The notes under the pieces: model-generated | The model's input: only the letters and a program-made list of their open reading frames with translations | What the model was told of the DNA's origin: nothing | Databases searched by the model: none | Translations under genes and position numbers: made by a program | Origin: Pseudomonadota bacterium | GTDB lineage: Bacteria; Pseudomonadota; Alphaproteobacteria; Sphingomonadales; Govanellaceae | Length of the DNA: 64,000 nt | Reading direction: 5' to 3' | Assembly (NCBI GenBank): GCA_003577275.1 | Contig: QEVO01000005.1 | Location: forward strand, 124,001 to 188,000 | Part shown: in pieces, positions 18,492-27,437 of the stretch | How positions within the stretch are numbered: position 1 is the stretch's first letter | How the letters are laid out: each line of letters opens with the position of its first letter

Positions 18492-21067
18492 GGCTTCATT
18501 TCCTTGAACTTGATGACATGGACGCCGGGGCCGAGGCGCGTTTCGCCAGGCGCAGTCTCATAGCCGAGCGGGGCGATGACGTCGCCTTCCGCGCCATCAG
18601 GGATCGTCACGCTCACCTCCAGGTCACGCTTGCCGCGCCGCCATTCAACGGCGATGTCGCCCTTGACGGTTGGATAAACACCGCGGGCGTGGGAAAGATC
18701 GGCGGGCTGCGGCGCCAAGCGAAAATGGCGGAACCCAGGGGATGTCGGCTGCACGCCCAGGGAGTGGGCCGACAGTTGGTAGACCGGCGACGCCGAAAAG
18801 GCATGGCACAGACTGGCCGACGGCTCATATCCTTCCCACAAGGTTTGCGCGCCCTGATCCAGCATGGGTTTGTAGTTCCGGCGAATGGCCGCCAACGCCA
18901 GATCGAACCGTCCCGCCTTGGCGAGCGCAGCGTAGACAAAATGACTAAAGTAGGTATTGGCCTCCACCACGTCGCAATTGTCGTCAAACGTCTCGCCATG
19001 CATGACGATGGGCGGCACCGAAGTCAGCTTGGCGCGCGCCGGATCAGTGATGTAGTCGATCATCGCCGGCCAACGCGCCGGCGGCGCGATATCCCAAAGT
19101 ATCATCGCCGCATTGGCGTGCTGGGAGACGCGCTCGCGCCGTTCTCCCGTCACTGGATCCACCATATCCACATAAACCTGACGCTGATCGTCCCAATGCC
19201 TGGCGTTGAGCGCCGCGGCGATATGCGCCGCCAGATCGGCATAACGCTTTTGCTGGCGCGGCATATCGAGCCAGCCGGCAGTCTCCGACGCCATCTGCAA
19301 CGCGCCCACGAACATCGCGTTGATGACCGCCGACTGCCCCTCGCGACCGATATCGGCCCACTCGATGAAGTGCCAGAACGGCAGATCTGCCAGCAGAAAA
19401 TCCGCCCCCAACTGGCGCTCAAACCAGGCAAGCGCGCGTTCAGCCGCCGGAAAAAGCTCCTCCGCCGTCACCTCGTCTCCGGTGTGCAGGAAATAGTGGT
19501 AAAGCGCGCCAACCCAATGCAGATTGAAATCGGGAATGATGACGCCGTTGGTATAGTGATCGCCCGGCGCAAACATCTGCATCAAGCCATCAGGCCGTTG
19601 GCTCATGGCGCCATCATACAAGAACTTGCGATCTACCGGCTGACTTGAGGGCCCGAACGCCACAGCAGCCGCCAGATAATGGACGATGCCGTCGCCGATC
19701 CATTGCCGCTTCTCGCGCCCCGGGCAATCCTCCCAGGCATCATGGGTGCATTCCTGCACGGTATAGCGGCCGATCCGCCACAAGCGGTTTAAGAATTCAT
19801 CATTGCAGTCATAAGCGCCGCCATAGACCAGCGGATAGTGAGTATGTATGGCGCCGGCATGGCGGATCTTGACGCCGTTTGGCGCATTACGCACGGTGAT
19901 CTGCATGTAGCGCACGGCGGTCCACTCAAATTTCTCGAACCGCTGCGCGCCGGGCCGCGCGGTATAGCGAAAGAGATGCGCGCAATCAAGGTAGCTCACC
20001 CGCGTCAGGCGCGGCTGCTCTGGCTGTTGAGCATCAAATTCGCCGGCGAAGGTTTCGCTTACCCCCACCTCGATGATCTCGCCGCCGTGCGCCTCGATTT
20101 CGATGAAGGGATAGCCGGAGCGAATTTTGTCGAACGCCAGAAACAGCGACACGTCGCGATCCGGCAGGGTGCGCACCAGCGTTGCCTCCGGCCCGGGCGT
20201 AAGCAGCGCCGTGGGGTTTTCAACCAAACCCGGCGGCAGCCCCGTCAGCACTTCATCATATAGCCGCCGGTCTATGGCCATGTCGGGCGATGGGGTGACG
20301 GCATATTGCGCGATAATTTTTTCCGGCGTCACCGGCGTCTCCGCCAGGGGCGGCAGATCATTGGCCACCAGGCAAGAGAACGGCTCCGGCGCGCGCCAAC
20401 CCTTGGCGCGATCGTTGGGCTCGGGCGGAATGCGCAATACCTGCACGCCATCCCAGGCCGCATCGTCGAAGTCCACCGCCGTCCAATCGGCGGGCAGTTT
20501 GTTGGCGTCGAAATCCTCGATAAAATCCTGTCCCCAGCCGGCGCGCGGCGTGTCCTGCCGCCAGGCGGCGCAAATCTGACTGCGCCAGGAGGCGTCAGAC
20601 AAGATATCGATGACAGTATTATTTTGGCAGCGAATGCGGGCATCACAGTAAAGACCGCCATCGCCATAAAACGGCTGCCAGTAGCCTTTTACCGTCTCAT
20701 ACCACGCCGTATCGACGCCGTAGACGTGGACCAGAACGGCAATGACGTTCTCTCCCGGTCGCAGCAGGGGAGCAATATCGTAGATATCATAGCGCTGATA
20801 GTGGGGAGTGGAGCGAACCGGCCCGCGCCCCGTGCGCGCGCCATTGATAAATAGCTGATAGCGGCCATCCACCGTGATATCCAAGCTTGCCTGCGCCGCC
20901 GCCGCCGTCAGGCTGAATCGCCGCCGGAACAGCAGCCAGCGATTGACGCCATCCTCCCGGCGTACCGGACCGTCTCGCAGCAGATGTCGGAAGCCAAGCT
21001 CGCGATTGATTTCCTGCCGCGGCGTCCAGATGAAGGGCGCGCGGCGGATAGCAGTCCGCGCGGCCAT
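18488..21067 (-). CDS. Alpha-L-rhamnosidase, GH78 family
   Basis: An 859-residue multidomain enzyme. N-terminal beta-sandwich domains (about 40-150) contain LDITVDGRYQLFINGARTG and YDIAPLLRPGENVIAVLVH, typical of GH78. The (alpha/alpha)6 catalytic barrel starts near 420 (CNDEFLNRLWRIGRYTVQEC) and carries the hallmark DCPGREKRQWIGDG at 447-460 with the general acid region. A C-terminal beta domain follows (VYPTVKGDIAVEWRRGKRDLEV). It hydrolyses terminal alpha-L-rhamnose. No signal peptide is present, so substrate must be imported first. It is coupled by a 4-bp overlap to the candidate fucosidase; the FAH hydrolase ends one base upstream of its start. Confidence 0.85.
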   Translation of the reverse strand: MAARTAIRRAPFIWTPRQEINRELGFRHLLRDGPVRREDGVNRWLLFRRRFSLTAAAAQASLDITVDGRYQLFINGARTGRGPVRSTPHYQRYDIYDIAPLLRPGENVIAVLVHVYGVDTAWYETVKGYWQPFYGDGGLYCDARIRCQNNTVIDILSDASWRSQICAAWRQDTPRAGWGQDFIEDFDANKLPADWTAVDFDDAAWDGVQVLRIPPEPNDRAKGWRAPEPFSCLVANDLPPLAETPVTPEKIIAQYAVTPSPDMAIDRRLYDEVLTGLPPGLVENPTALLTPGPEATLVRTLPDRDVSLFLAFDKIRSGYPFIEIEAHGGEIIEVGVSETFAGEFDAQQPEQPRLTRVSYLDCAHLFRYTARPGAQRFEKFEWTAVRYMQITVRNAPNGVKIRHAGAIHTHYPLVYGGAYDCNDEFLNRLWRIGRYTVQECTHDAWEDCPGREKRQWIGDGIVHYLAAAVAFGPSSQPVDRKFLYDGAMSQRPDGLMQMFAPGDHYTNGVIIPDFNLHWVGALYHYFLHTGDEVTAEELFPAAERALAWFERQLGADFLLADLPFWHFIEWADIGREGQSAVINAMFVGALQMASETAGWLDMPRQQKRYADLAAHIAAALNARHWDDQRQVYVDMVDPVTGERRERVSQHANAAMILWDIAPPARWPAMIDYITDPARAKLTSVPPIVMHGETFDDNCDVVEANTYFSHFVYAALAKAGRFDLALAAIRRNYKPMLDQGAQTLWEGYEPSASLCHAFSASPVYQLSAHSLGVQPTSPGFRHFRLAPQPADLSHARGVYPTVKGDIAVEWRRGKRDLEVSVTIPDGAEGDVIAPLGYETAPGETRLGPGVHVIKFKEMKP

Positions 21068-21919
21068 TTAGTCGCCTCCGCTATAGGCGACAACTTCCTG
21101 GCGCTGTTCGCCCAATCCTTCGACCCCAAGCCGCATGACGTCGCCGGGCTTCAAGAACACCGGCGGTTTTTGCCCCACCCCGGTGCCTTCCGGGGTGCCG
21201 GTGCTGATCACGTCGCCCGGCTCCAAGGTCATGAACTGGCTTAGGTAGCTGACCATGAACGGAACGGAGAAAATGTTGTCGCTGGTGGCGCTGTCCTGAT
21301 AGCGCCGGCCGTTGACTTCCAGCCACAATTTAAGCCGGTGCGGATCAGAAATTTCATCCTTGGTCACCAGCCACGGGCCCATCGGCGCGAAGGTGTCGCA
21401 GCTTTTGCCCTTGGTCCATTGTCCCACGCGCTCCATCTGGAAAGCGCGTTCCGATACGTCATTCAACACGCAATAACCCGCCACATGATCCATCGCCCGC
21501 GCCTCGCTGACATAACGGGCGGTCTTGCCGATGATGATGGCGTATTCCACCTCCCAATCCCCCTTGGTGGCTCCCTTGGGCAGGATCACCGGATCATAAG
21601 GACCGCTGATGGCCGATGTCGCCTTCATGAAAATCAGCGGCTCCGCCGGCACGGCCATGCCAGTCTCATGCGCATGCTTGCGGTAATTAAGACCGATGCA
21701 GACAATTTTTCGCACGCCGGCAACGGGCGGACCGATCCTGACGTTATCGGGCGCCGGCGGCAATTTTGTTATGTCAAGCGCCGCCAATCGTCCCAGATCA
21801 TTTTCCAGAACCTGGGGCGTGATGTCATCGACGACGCCCGAGAGATCCCGGATGCCCCCCTGCTGATCGAGGATGCCGGGCTTCTCGCGTCCTTTGGGGC
21901 CGTATCTCAGCAACTTCAT
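21068..21919 (-). CDS. FAH-family 2,4-diketo-3-deoxy-L-fuconate/L-rhamnonate hydrolase
   Basis: A 283-residue fumarylacetoacetate hydrolase-fold enzyme. The metal-binding residues lie in GDWEVEYAIIIGK (Glu, Glu) with Asp in the block around VLNDVSERAFQ; GDVISTGTPEGTGVGQKPP is the family C-terminal signature. Close relatives in sphingomonads and Xanthomonas cleave 2,4-diketo-3-deoxy-L-rhamnonate or -fuconate to pyruvate and L-lactate. It lies between the GH78 gene (1 bp) and an SDR (16 bp). The single copy could serve both deoxysugar branches. Confidence 0.85.
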   Translation of the reverse strand: MKLLRYGPKGREKPGILDQQGGIRDLSGVVDDITPQVLENDLGRLAALDITKLPPAPDNVRIGPPVAGVRKIVCIGLNYRKHAHETGMAVPAEPLIFMKATSAISGPYDPVILPKGATKGDWEVEYAIIIGKTARYVSEARAMDHVAGYCVLNDVSERAFQMERVGQWTKGKSCDTFAPMGPWLVTKDEISDPHRLKLWLEVNGRRYQDSATSDNIFSVPFMVSYLSQFMTLEPGDVISTGTPEGTGVGQKPPVFLKPGDVMRLGVEGLGEQRQEVVAYSGGD

Positions 21920-21934
21920 ACGAGCAATCTTTCT

Positions 21935-22687
21935 CTAGTAGGTGCAACGGCCACCGGAGGTATCAAACACCGCGCCGGTGGAAAATGAACAATCGGGCGA
22001 ACACAAAAAGGCGATCATGGCGGCATTTTCCTCCACAGTGCCGAGCCGGCCCATGGGTATGCGCGACAGCATGTAATCCACCTGCTCCTGGCCGAACTGC
22101 TTGAGAATATCGGTCGCCACCGTGGCGGGCGTGATGGCATTGACGCGAATGCCGGTTTTCGCCAGCTCCTTGCCCAGCGATTTCGTCAATCCGATCACCC
22201 CAGCCTTGGCGGCGCTGTAGCCCGAGGCGTTGGGGTTGCCTTCCTTGCCCGCCACCGAGGCGACGTTGACGATTCTGCCCGCGCCTTTCTTCAGCATTTC
22301 CGGCACCACGGCGCGGCAGCAGAGAAAGACACCGACAAGATCGATCTCCACGATCTGTCGCCAACCATCGATGGGAAACTCCCACAGCGGCAGATTGGGG
22401 CCGGCAATGCCGGCATTGTTGACCAGAATGTCGATGCCGCCGAAAGCCGCCAGCGTTGCGTCCTTCGCCGCCATCACGTCTTCCCACTTGGTGATATCCA
22501 CCGCTTGCGCCATTACCCGGCCGGGAGCGTTGAGCGCCTTGGCCGCCGCCTCGGCGGCCGCGCCATCCACATCCCAAATGCTCACGTAAGCGCCGGATTG
22601 CAGCAGGCGCTCGGCGGCCGCATAACCGATGCCCCGCGCCGCGCCGGTGATGATCGCAACCTGTCCCTCCAAATCGTAGCGGTTCAT
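21935..22687 (-). CDS. SDR, probable 2-keto-3-deoxy-L-rhamnonate 4-dehydrogenase
   Basis: A 250-residue SDR starting at the ATG that overlaps the rhamnonate dehydratase stop (ATGA). Motifs are TGAARGIG at 13-20, NNAGIAGP, and the triad in NVASVAGKEG and SGYSAAKAGVIGLTKSLG. Being coupled to rhamnonate dehydratase upstream and followed by the FAH hydrolase, it fits the dehydrogenase that makes 2,4-diketo-3-deoxy-L-rhamnonate. Function from context; fold from sequence. Confidence 0.82.
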   Translation of the reverse strand: MNRYDLEGQVAIITGAARGIGYAAAERLLQSGAYVSIWDVDGAAAEAAAKALNAPGRVMAQAVDITKWEDVMAAKDATLAAFGGIDILVNNAGIAGPNLPLWEFPIDGWRQIVEIDLVGVFLCCRAVVPEMLKKGAGRIVNVASVAGKEGNPNASGYSAAKAGVIGLTKSLGKELAKTGIRVNAITPATVATDILKQFGQEQVDYMLSRIPMGRLGTVEENAAMIAFLCSPDCSFSTGAVFDTSGGRCTY

Positions 22688-23889
22688 GCGGCATCTCCCG
22701 CATAGGGGCGGTGCAGCGTCACCGCGCCGCGATTGAGCTTCAGTCCCCAACCCGGGTCATCGCTGGGCCGCACCGCGCCGTTTTTCGGCAGCACCTCATT
22801 GGTAAACAGCGCGCCGAACACCGGCAGAATCTGATCCGCGCCGGGGCTGGTGTTGATGTATTCGCAGAATGGGCAATGGGGCTGCGAGATGACGAAGTGA
22901 TAACTGTAGGCGCCGCTGCCGTGCGGCACCACCGGGATATCATAGGCCGCCGCCATGGCGGAGATACGCAACAGCTCGGTCAAGCCGCCGACCCACATCA
23001 CGTCGGGCTGAATGATATCCACCGCGCGATCGGTGATCAGTTGGCGAAAGCCGTAACGGCTGTATTCATGCTCGCCGGTGGTCCAGCGCATGAACGGCGC
23101 GCGCTCCTTGAGCAGGCGATGGCCATCAATGTCATCGGGTGATAAACATTCCTCCAGCCAATAAATATCCAAATGCCGCACCGCGTGCGCCAGCTCCACG
23201 GCGTATGTTACGTCGAGCGACATGTAACAGTCCACCTTGAGCTTGAAATCCGCTCCCACCTTCTCGCGGTGGTCGGCCAGAAACTTGACATTGGCGCGCA
23301 GGCCTTCGGGACCGTCCGCGGGACCATGGGGCAACGGCACCTTGGCGCCGATGAAGCCAAGCTTCTTGGCGGTTTCGGCATAAGCTCCAGTTTGATAGAC
23401 CGCCAGTTCCTCTCGCGTGGCGCCGCCGATCAGTTGATAAACCGGCTCCCCGCGTAACAGACCGAGAATATCCCACAACGCCAGATCAACCACGCTTAAG
23501 GCGGCGAGCGGCAGACCCTTGCGGCCATAGGGCAAGCTGGCGCGGTACATCTGATCCCATAGCTTGGCGATGTCGCGCGGGTCCTGACCGATGAGAAAGC
23601 GGCGGAAGTGGCGCTCGATGAGGAAGCACGCCGCCTCCCCGCCCAATCCGGTGGCGACGCCCACCGTACCATCATCGGTTTCGATCTCCACGACAATGCT
23701 GCCCAGGACGCCAATGCCCCAGCTGGTGCGCGACGCCTTGTATTGGGGGTATTTCGACATTGGGTTGGCGATCAGCGTATCCACCAGCCAATGCCCCTTC
23801 TCACGGTCATGATATTCGCCGCCGGCCCCTTTCTCCGCCACGGTGTAAGCGCGAACATCGACTATCTTATTTCTGCTCAACTGACACAC
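22684..23889 (-). CDS. rhmD: L-rhamnonate dehydratase (enolase superfamily)
   Basis: A 401-residue acid-sugar dehydratase. The whole-protein pattern is that of RhmD: MSKYPQYKASRTSWGIG near the N-terminus, RKGLPLAALSVVDLALWDILG, FKLKVDCYMSLDVTYA, WLEECLSPDDIDG, TTGEHEYSRYGFRQL, QPDVMWVGGLTELLRI and VPHGSGAYSYHF. Metal ligands fall in DCYM, EEC and GEHE. It converts L-rhamnonate to 2-keto-3-deoxy-L-rhamnonate. Start overlaps the next SDR gene's end by 13 bp. This shows the island handles L-rhamnose besides L-fucose. Confidence 0.9.
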   Translation of the reverse strand: MCQLSRNKIVDVRAYTVAEKGAGGEYHDREKGHWLVDTLIANPMSKYPQYKASRTSWGIGVLGSIVVEIETDDGTVGVATGLGGEAACFLIERHFRRFLIGQDPRDIAKLWDQMYRASLPYGRKGLPLAALSVVDLALWDILGLLRGEPVYQLIGGATREELAVYQTGAYAETAKKLGFIGAKVPLPHGPADGPEGLRANVKFLADHREKVGADFKLKVDCYMSLDVTYAVELAHAVRHLDIYWLEECLSPDDIDGHRLLKERAPFMRWTTGEHEYSRYGFRQLITDRAVDIIQPDVMWVGGLTELLRISAMAAAYDIPVVPHGSGAYSYHFVISQPHCPFCEYINTSPGADQILPVFGALFTNEVLPKNGAVRPSDDPGWGLKLNRGAVTLHRPYAGDAA

Positions 23890-24659
23890 TCCGAAATTGA
23901 CATCTTGTTACTATGACTGAGCCGCGCCTTGAACGCCGGCTCCGTGAACACCACTTCACTGCCGGACAGATCGCACGGACGATGCAGACACAGCCAGGCG
24001 ATGGCGGCAGCCGGCGCCGCCGGCGGATCGAATGTCGCCGGGTCGAGATCGGCGATGCGGTTGACCTTGTGTTGCAGCGCCGAGCGCGTAAGCTCGGTAT
24101 TGACCATGCCGGGCTGAAAGCCATAGACGCGAATATCGCTGCCCGCTGTTTCCGCCGCCAATACCCGGGTCAACATGGCAAGCCCCGCCTTGGCGGCGCA
24201 ATAGGCGCTCCAGCCTTCCAGGGCGTGAAACGCCGCGCCGGAACTTAAGTTAATAATCACGCCGCTGTTTTGCGCGCGAAATATCGGCAGCGCTGCGTGA
24301 CAGGCATAAAAACTGCCATTAAGATTTATCTCGATGCACCGCGCCCAGGCATCCGGCGGACATTCCTCGATCGGCGCGAGGGGATCCATCACGCCGGCGC
24401 TGTTAATGACATAGTCCAGCCGGCCGTAGCGCTGCATCGCAAGCGCAATAGCTGTGTCTATCTGATCGCTGTGGCTGACATCGCAAGATATGGCCATGGC
24501 CTTGCCGCCTCTGGCCATGACCTTATCAGCCACAATGTGACACGACGATTCGCTGCGGGCGGCCACGACCACAGACACGCCATGTTCAGCAAGCGCCAGC
24601 GCGGTTGCTGCGCCGATGCCATGGCTGCCGCCAAAAATGATGCCTACCGGCGATGTCAT
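23877..24659 (-). CDS. SDR, possible L-rhamnose 1-dehydrogenase
   Basis: A 260-residue SDR. The nucleotide motif is FGGSHGIG rather than TGxxxGIG (Thr replaced by Gly), NSAGVM follows, and the triad is in NLSSGAAF and SAYCAAKAGLAML. AARSES after strand 2 suggests NADP(H) use. It is the gene before rhamnonate dehydratase in transcription order, the position expected for the entry dehydrogenase, but the atypical glycine motif leaves its exact reaction open. Overlaps: 13 bp with rhmD and 4 bp with the sugar isomerase-like gene. Confidence 0.72.
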   Translation of the reverse strand: MTSPVGIIFGGSHGIGAATALALAEHGVSVVVAARSESSCHIVADKVMARGGKAMAISCDVSHSDQIDTAIALAMQRYGRLDYVINSAGVMDPLAPIEECPPDAWARCIEINLNGSFYACHAALPIFRAQNSGVIINLSSGAAFHALEGWSAYCAAKAGLAMLTRVLAAETAGSDIRVYGFQPGMVNTELTRSALQHKVNRIADLDPATFDPPAAPAAAIAWLCLHRPCDLSGSEVVFTEPAFKARLSHSNKMSISECVS

Positions 24660-25471
24660 ATATACCTCGACACGAGGTCGCGCATCTGAATGATTTCGCT
24701 TAGAACATCATCATAGCGCGTGTTCATGTAGTCCTGATGGACGTTTTCCAGCACCAGGTAGCCGTCATACCGCACGCTGCGCAGCGTGCCGATGAGGGCC
24801 GGAAAATTGATCGTTCCATATTCGAATTTAGCTTGCAGCTCGCCGGGCTTGGCCTGTCGCAGATGCATGTGAGCAGCATGAGGCGCCAGGGGATCAATGT
24901 CTTCCTGGCGAAAACCGAGACAGACAAAATGCGAGTAGTCCAAAGTCAATTTAAGCCCCGGCGCCTGACGCAACAACGCAAGCGCTACCTGCGGCGATTC
25001 GGCGAGAGAGCGCACATGCGCCTCGATGGTCAGCGTAATGCCGGCCTCCCGGGCGATCGGCAGCAACAGATTGAGCCCGGCTGCGGAAGCCTCAAGCGCC
25101 GTTGCCACCGTCTGCCCGGGATTGACGACGCCGGGAAGCAGAAAAATGCGGCTGATGCCGGCCGCTGCACAAAACGCCACGACCTTTTTGAAATCTTCCG
25201 CGTTGGCGGCGTGATTTTCGGGGGCCGCCAGATTGCGTTCGTCCAACGCAGCGCCAAAGCGGTAGTAGAAACATGGCATGTCGATATTCAAATCGCGTAA
25301 AGTCCGGCCGGCCCGCTCCGGCGCTGATAACAACGCGCTTCGGTCAATGGCGGCGCGGTAATCAACACCAATGTCGAGCGCCGGCACGCCCAAGGCCTTG
25401 GCGATATCGGCGCATTCATTCAGGGTGCAGTGGGGAAACGACCAGGAGGCCAAGGCCATTTTCATTGACAT
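24656..25471 (-). CDS. Sugar phosphate isomerase/epimerase-like TIM barrel (AP endonuclease 2 family)
   Basis: A 271-residue barrel of the xylose isomerase-like superfamily: KMALASWSFPHCTLNECADIAKALGVPALDIG at the start, ITLTIEAHVRS, LKLTLDYSHFVCLGF, AAHMHLRQAKPGE and YLVLENVH, with Glu/Asp/His/Glu positions suited to bind a divalent metal. Members include epimerases, isomerases and lyases or hydratases for 3-keto-glycosides. It is the first enzyme gene after the regulator, 23 bp downstream of the GntR stop. Could be a rhamnose or fucose epimerase or a 3-keto-glycoside lyase. Confidence 0.75.
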   Translation of the reverse strand: MSMKMALASWSFPHCTLNECADIAKALGVPALDIGVDYRAAIDRSALLSAPERAGRTLRDLNIDMPCFYYRFGAALDERNLAAPENHAANAEDFKKVVAFCAAAGISRIFLLPGVVNPGQTVATALEASAAGLNLLLPIAREAGITLTIEAHVRSLAESPQVALALLRQAPGLKLTLDYSHFVCLGFRQEDIDPLAPHAAHMHLRQAKPGELQAKFEYGTINFPALIGTLRSVRYDGYLVLENVHQDYMNTRYDDVLSEIIQMRDLVSRYI

Positions 25472-25494
25472 TCGGCGGTTTCCCTCCTCCCCCC

Positions 25495-26211
25495 TCAGGC
25501 CTGCTGATGCTTCAGGTAGGCGGCGCGGACATTGCGCAGATGGCGTTCCATGGCCGTGCCGGCCTTTTCCGCGTCGCGCTCTTCCAGCGCTTCGAGTATT
25601 TTTTGGTGATCCTTGATGCTCTTCTTTAACACCCCCGGTATGTACCCGGTGATCTCCCGGCTAGCGCGCCCGAGCACGTGCAGGCTGGTGGCGACCCGGA
25701 TCAGGAAGGAATTTTCCGCCGCATCGAAGATCGTGCGATGAAACTGCACGTCGGCGTCGATGAATTTCTGCGGATCGTCCAGCAGGCTGTCCTCATCGCT
25801 CACCAAATCCTTAAGATGCTTGATCTGCTCGCCGGAAATCTTTTTCGCCGCCAGCTTGGCGATGGCAGATTCCACCACGATGCGCGCTTCAAACAGATCC
25901 TCGATGTTATGATCATCGAGACTGATGAAGAAATGGATCGGTCCCAACAGGGATTCAGGGTCCAGGGCCGAGACGTAAACGCCGCCGCCTTGGCGGATTT
26001 TCACCACGCCCAAAAGCGACAGCGCCCGCAACGCCTCCCGCAAGCTTGGGCGGCTGACATCGAGAATGGTCGCCAGCTCCCGCTCCGGCGGCAGCTGCTG
26101 CCCCGGCTTTAAGTTCCCCGATTGAATTAAGCCCAAAAGCTGCTGCGCCACCTGCTCCGCCACAGGCTGGCGCTGAATCGGGCTGACATTTTGCTTACTG
26201 ATCGTCATCAC
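25495..26211 (-). CDS. FadR-subfamily GntR transcriptional regulator
   Basis: A 238-residue regulator. The N-terminal winged helix spans about 10-80 (VAEQVAQQLLGLIQSGNLKPGQQLPPERELATILDVSRPSLREALRALSLLGVVKIRQGGGVYV). The C-terminal FCD domain has the usual metal-binding Asp and His residues (DADVQFHRTIF, SIKDHQKIL, MERHLRNV). It likely represses the island until a sugar acid such as L-fuconate or 2-keto-3-deoxy-L-rhamnonate is bound. An ATTGGTNNNACCAAT-like palindrome lies 90 bp upstream of its own start and five more at island promoters, so it is probably autoregulated and the master of this locus. Confidence 0.88.
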   Translation of the reverse strand: MMTISKQNVSPIQRQPVAEQVAQQLLGLIQSGNLKPGQQLPPERELATILDVSRPSLREALRALSLLGVVKIRQGGGVYVSALDPESLLGPIHFFISLDDHNIEDLFEARIVVESAIAKLAAKKISGEQIKHLKDLVSDEDSLLDDPQKFIDADVQFHRTIFDAAENSFLIRVATSLHVLGRASREITGYIPGVLKKSIKDHQKILEALEERDAEKAGTAMERHLRNVRAAYLKHQQA

Positions 26212-26300
26212 GGCGTGCCACCATCCCCCAAAATGAATTCAAGCTGTTACCACTTAAACTTAGGGGCAATTTAACATGGCCTCCACGTCTTTTCTATATC

Positions 26301-26328
26301 AATGGTAAGACCAATTTGGTCTTTCCAA
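26301..26328 (-). promoter_or_regulatory. Operator pair upstream of the GntR gene
   Basis: AATGGT-AAG-ACCAAT (26301-26315, one mismatch from the palindrome) is directly followed by a weaker TTGG-N5-CCAA element (26316-26328). Placed between the divergent-from-nothing region of the esterase stop and the GntR start, it would control the regulator and the whole 15-gene minus-strand run. Confidence 0.6.
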
Positions 26329-26357
26329 GTACACCTGTTTCAGCTCGCTTCCGGCCG

Positions 26358-27347
26358 TCACTTGAGGCCCTCCGCCAGCGCGCGACCGGCATCTTCCAAC
26401 GCCTGATTGGCGGCATCGAGCGCGCTGCCCATCAGCGTGAAGCCATGCACCACGCCGGGGTATTCCTTGACCGTCACCGGCACGCCGGCGCCGCGCAACC
26501 GCTCGGCCAACAGCCGGCTGTCGTCGCGCAGCGGATCAAGCCCCGCCACTGCCAGGAAAGCCGGCGGCAAGCCGCGCAAGTCGGCCCGCACCGGCGCTAC
26601 CAGGGGATCCGCCCGCTGCGCCGGATCGCGCAGATACTGCGCGTAAAAGAAGGCCATGGCTTCCCGCGGCAGGCCATAATCGATGCCGCCGAACTGACGG
26701 TAACTTTCGCTTTGCGGATCATCACCGAACACGCCATAGAACAGCAGCAGGAAATGTGGGCGAGGACCGCCACAGTCGCGCAGCATGAGTGTCGTAGCCA
26801 TGGCGAGATTGGCCCCGGCCGAGCCGCCGCCCAGCGCCAGCCGCGCCGGATCGAGACCCAGTTCGACGGCATGATCGGCAATCCAGGTAAACGCCGCCGC
26901 GCAATCCTCAACCGGGGTTGGGAACTTATGTTCAGGCGCCAATCGATAATCCACCGAGACGATGGCAATGCCGCTGGCCAGGGCCAACTGCCGCAACGAG
27001 CGATCCTCGGTATCAAGGCTGCCGATCACCCAGCCGCCGCCATGAAAATAGATCAAGGCGGGACGGGGCTTTCCAGTGGGGGACGGGTCATAGAGCCGAA
27101 TCCGCGTCTCCCCGAACAGCCCCGGAATGGTCCTGTCCTCAATCCGTGAAACAGCAGGCGGGTTTTCGTTCCAGCGCGCAAGGTCAACGGCGGCGCGGGC
27201 GCGCATCTCCGCCGGCGTGATCTCCGTCATCGGCGCGCGCGCCGCCATACGCGCAATCATGGCTTCCAGGATCGGCCGCATTTGCGGGTCGATCCATACC
27301 GGCTCCGCGGTTGGCGTCCTTGATTTACTGCTGCTTGAACTCATCAC
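26358..27347 (-). CDS. HSL-type alpha/beta hydrolase (esterase)
   Basis: A 329-residue cytosolic esterase of the hormone-sensitive lipase family. The oxyanion motif is YFHGGGWVIG, the nucleophile elbow GGGSAGANLA, the acid lies in AVAGLDPLRDDS and the histidine in VVHGFTLMGSA. No leader is present. Such enzymes remove acetyl or other acyl groups; here a likely job is deacylating imported oligosaccharide before the glycosidases act. It lies after the second receptor (90 bp from its stop) and may be its co-transcribed neighbour. No sugar specificity can be read. Confidence 0.82.
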   Translation of the reverse strand: MMSSSSSKSRTPTAEPVWIDPQMRPILEAMIARMAARAPMTEITPAEMRARAAVDLARWNENPPAVSRIEDRTIPGLFGETRIRLYDPSPTGKPRPALIYFHGGGWVIGSLDTEDRSLRQLALASGIAIVSVDYRLAPEHKFPTPVEDCAAAFTWIADHAVELGLDPARLALGGGSAGANLAMATTLMLRDCGGPRPHFLLLFYGVFGDDPQSESYRQFGGIDYGLPREAMAFFYAQYLRDPAQRADPLVAPVRADLRGLPPAFLAVAGLDPLRDDSRLLAERLRGAGVPVTVKEYPGVVHGFTLMGSALDAANQALEDAGRALAEGLK

Positions 27348-27437
27348 TTCACGCCTGGAGTAGTCTGAAGAGAAAAAGAACGAGGCGCATTTTGTCCATG
27401 GCCTCGTTCCTTAGATTACAAATCTCCTTGTCTCACC

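Noticed and set aside
18470..19648. 392-codon plus-strand frame over the GH78 gene
   Set aside because: The GH78 frame is supported by domain motifs; the antisense product is Arg/His-rich without recognisable features, usual in GC-rich DNA.
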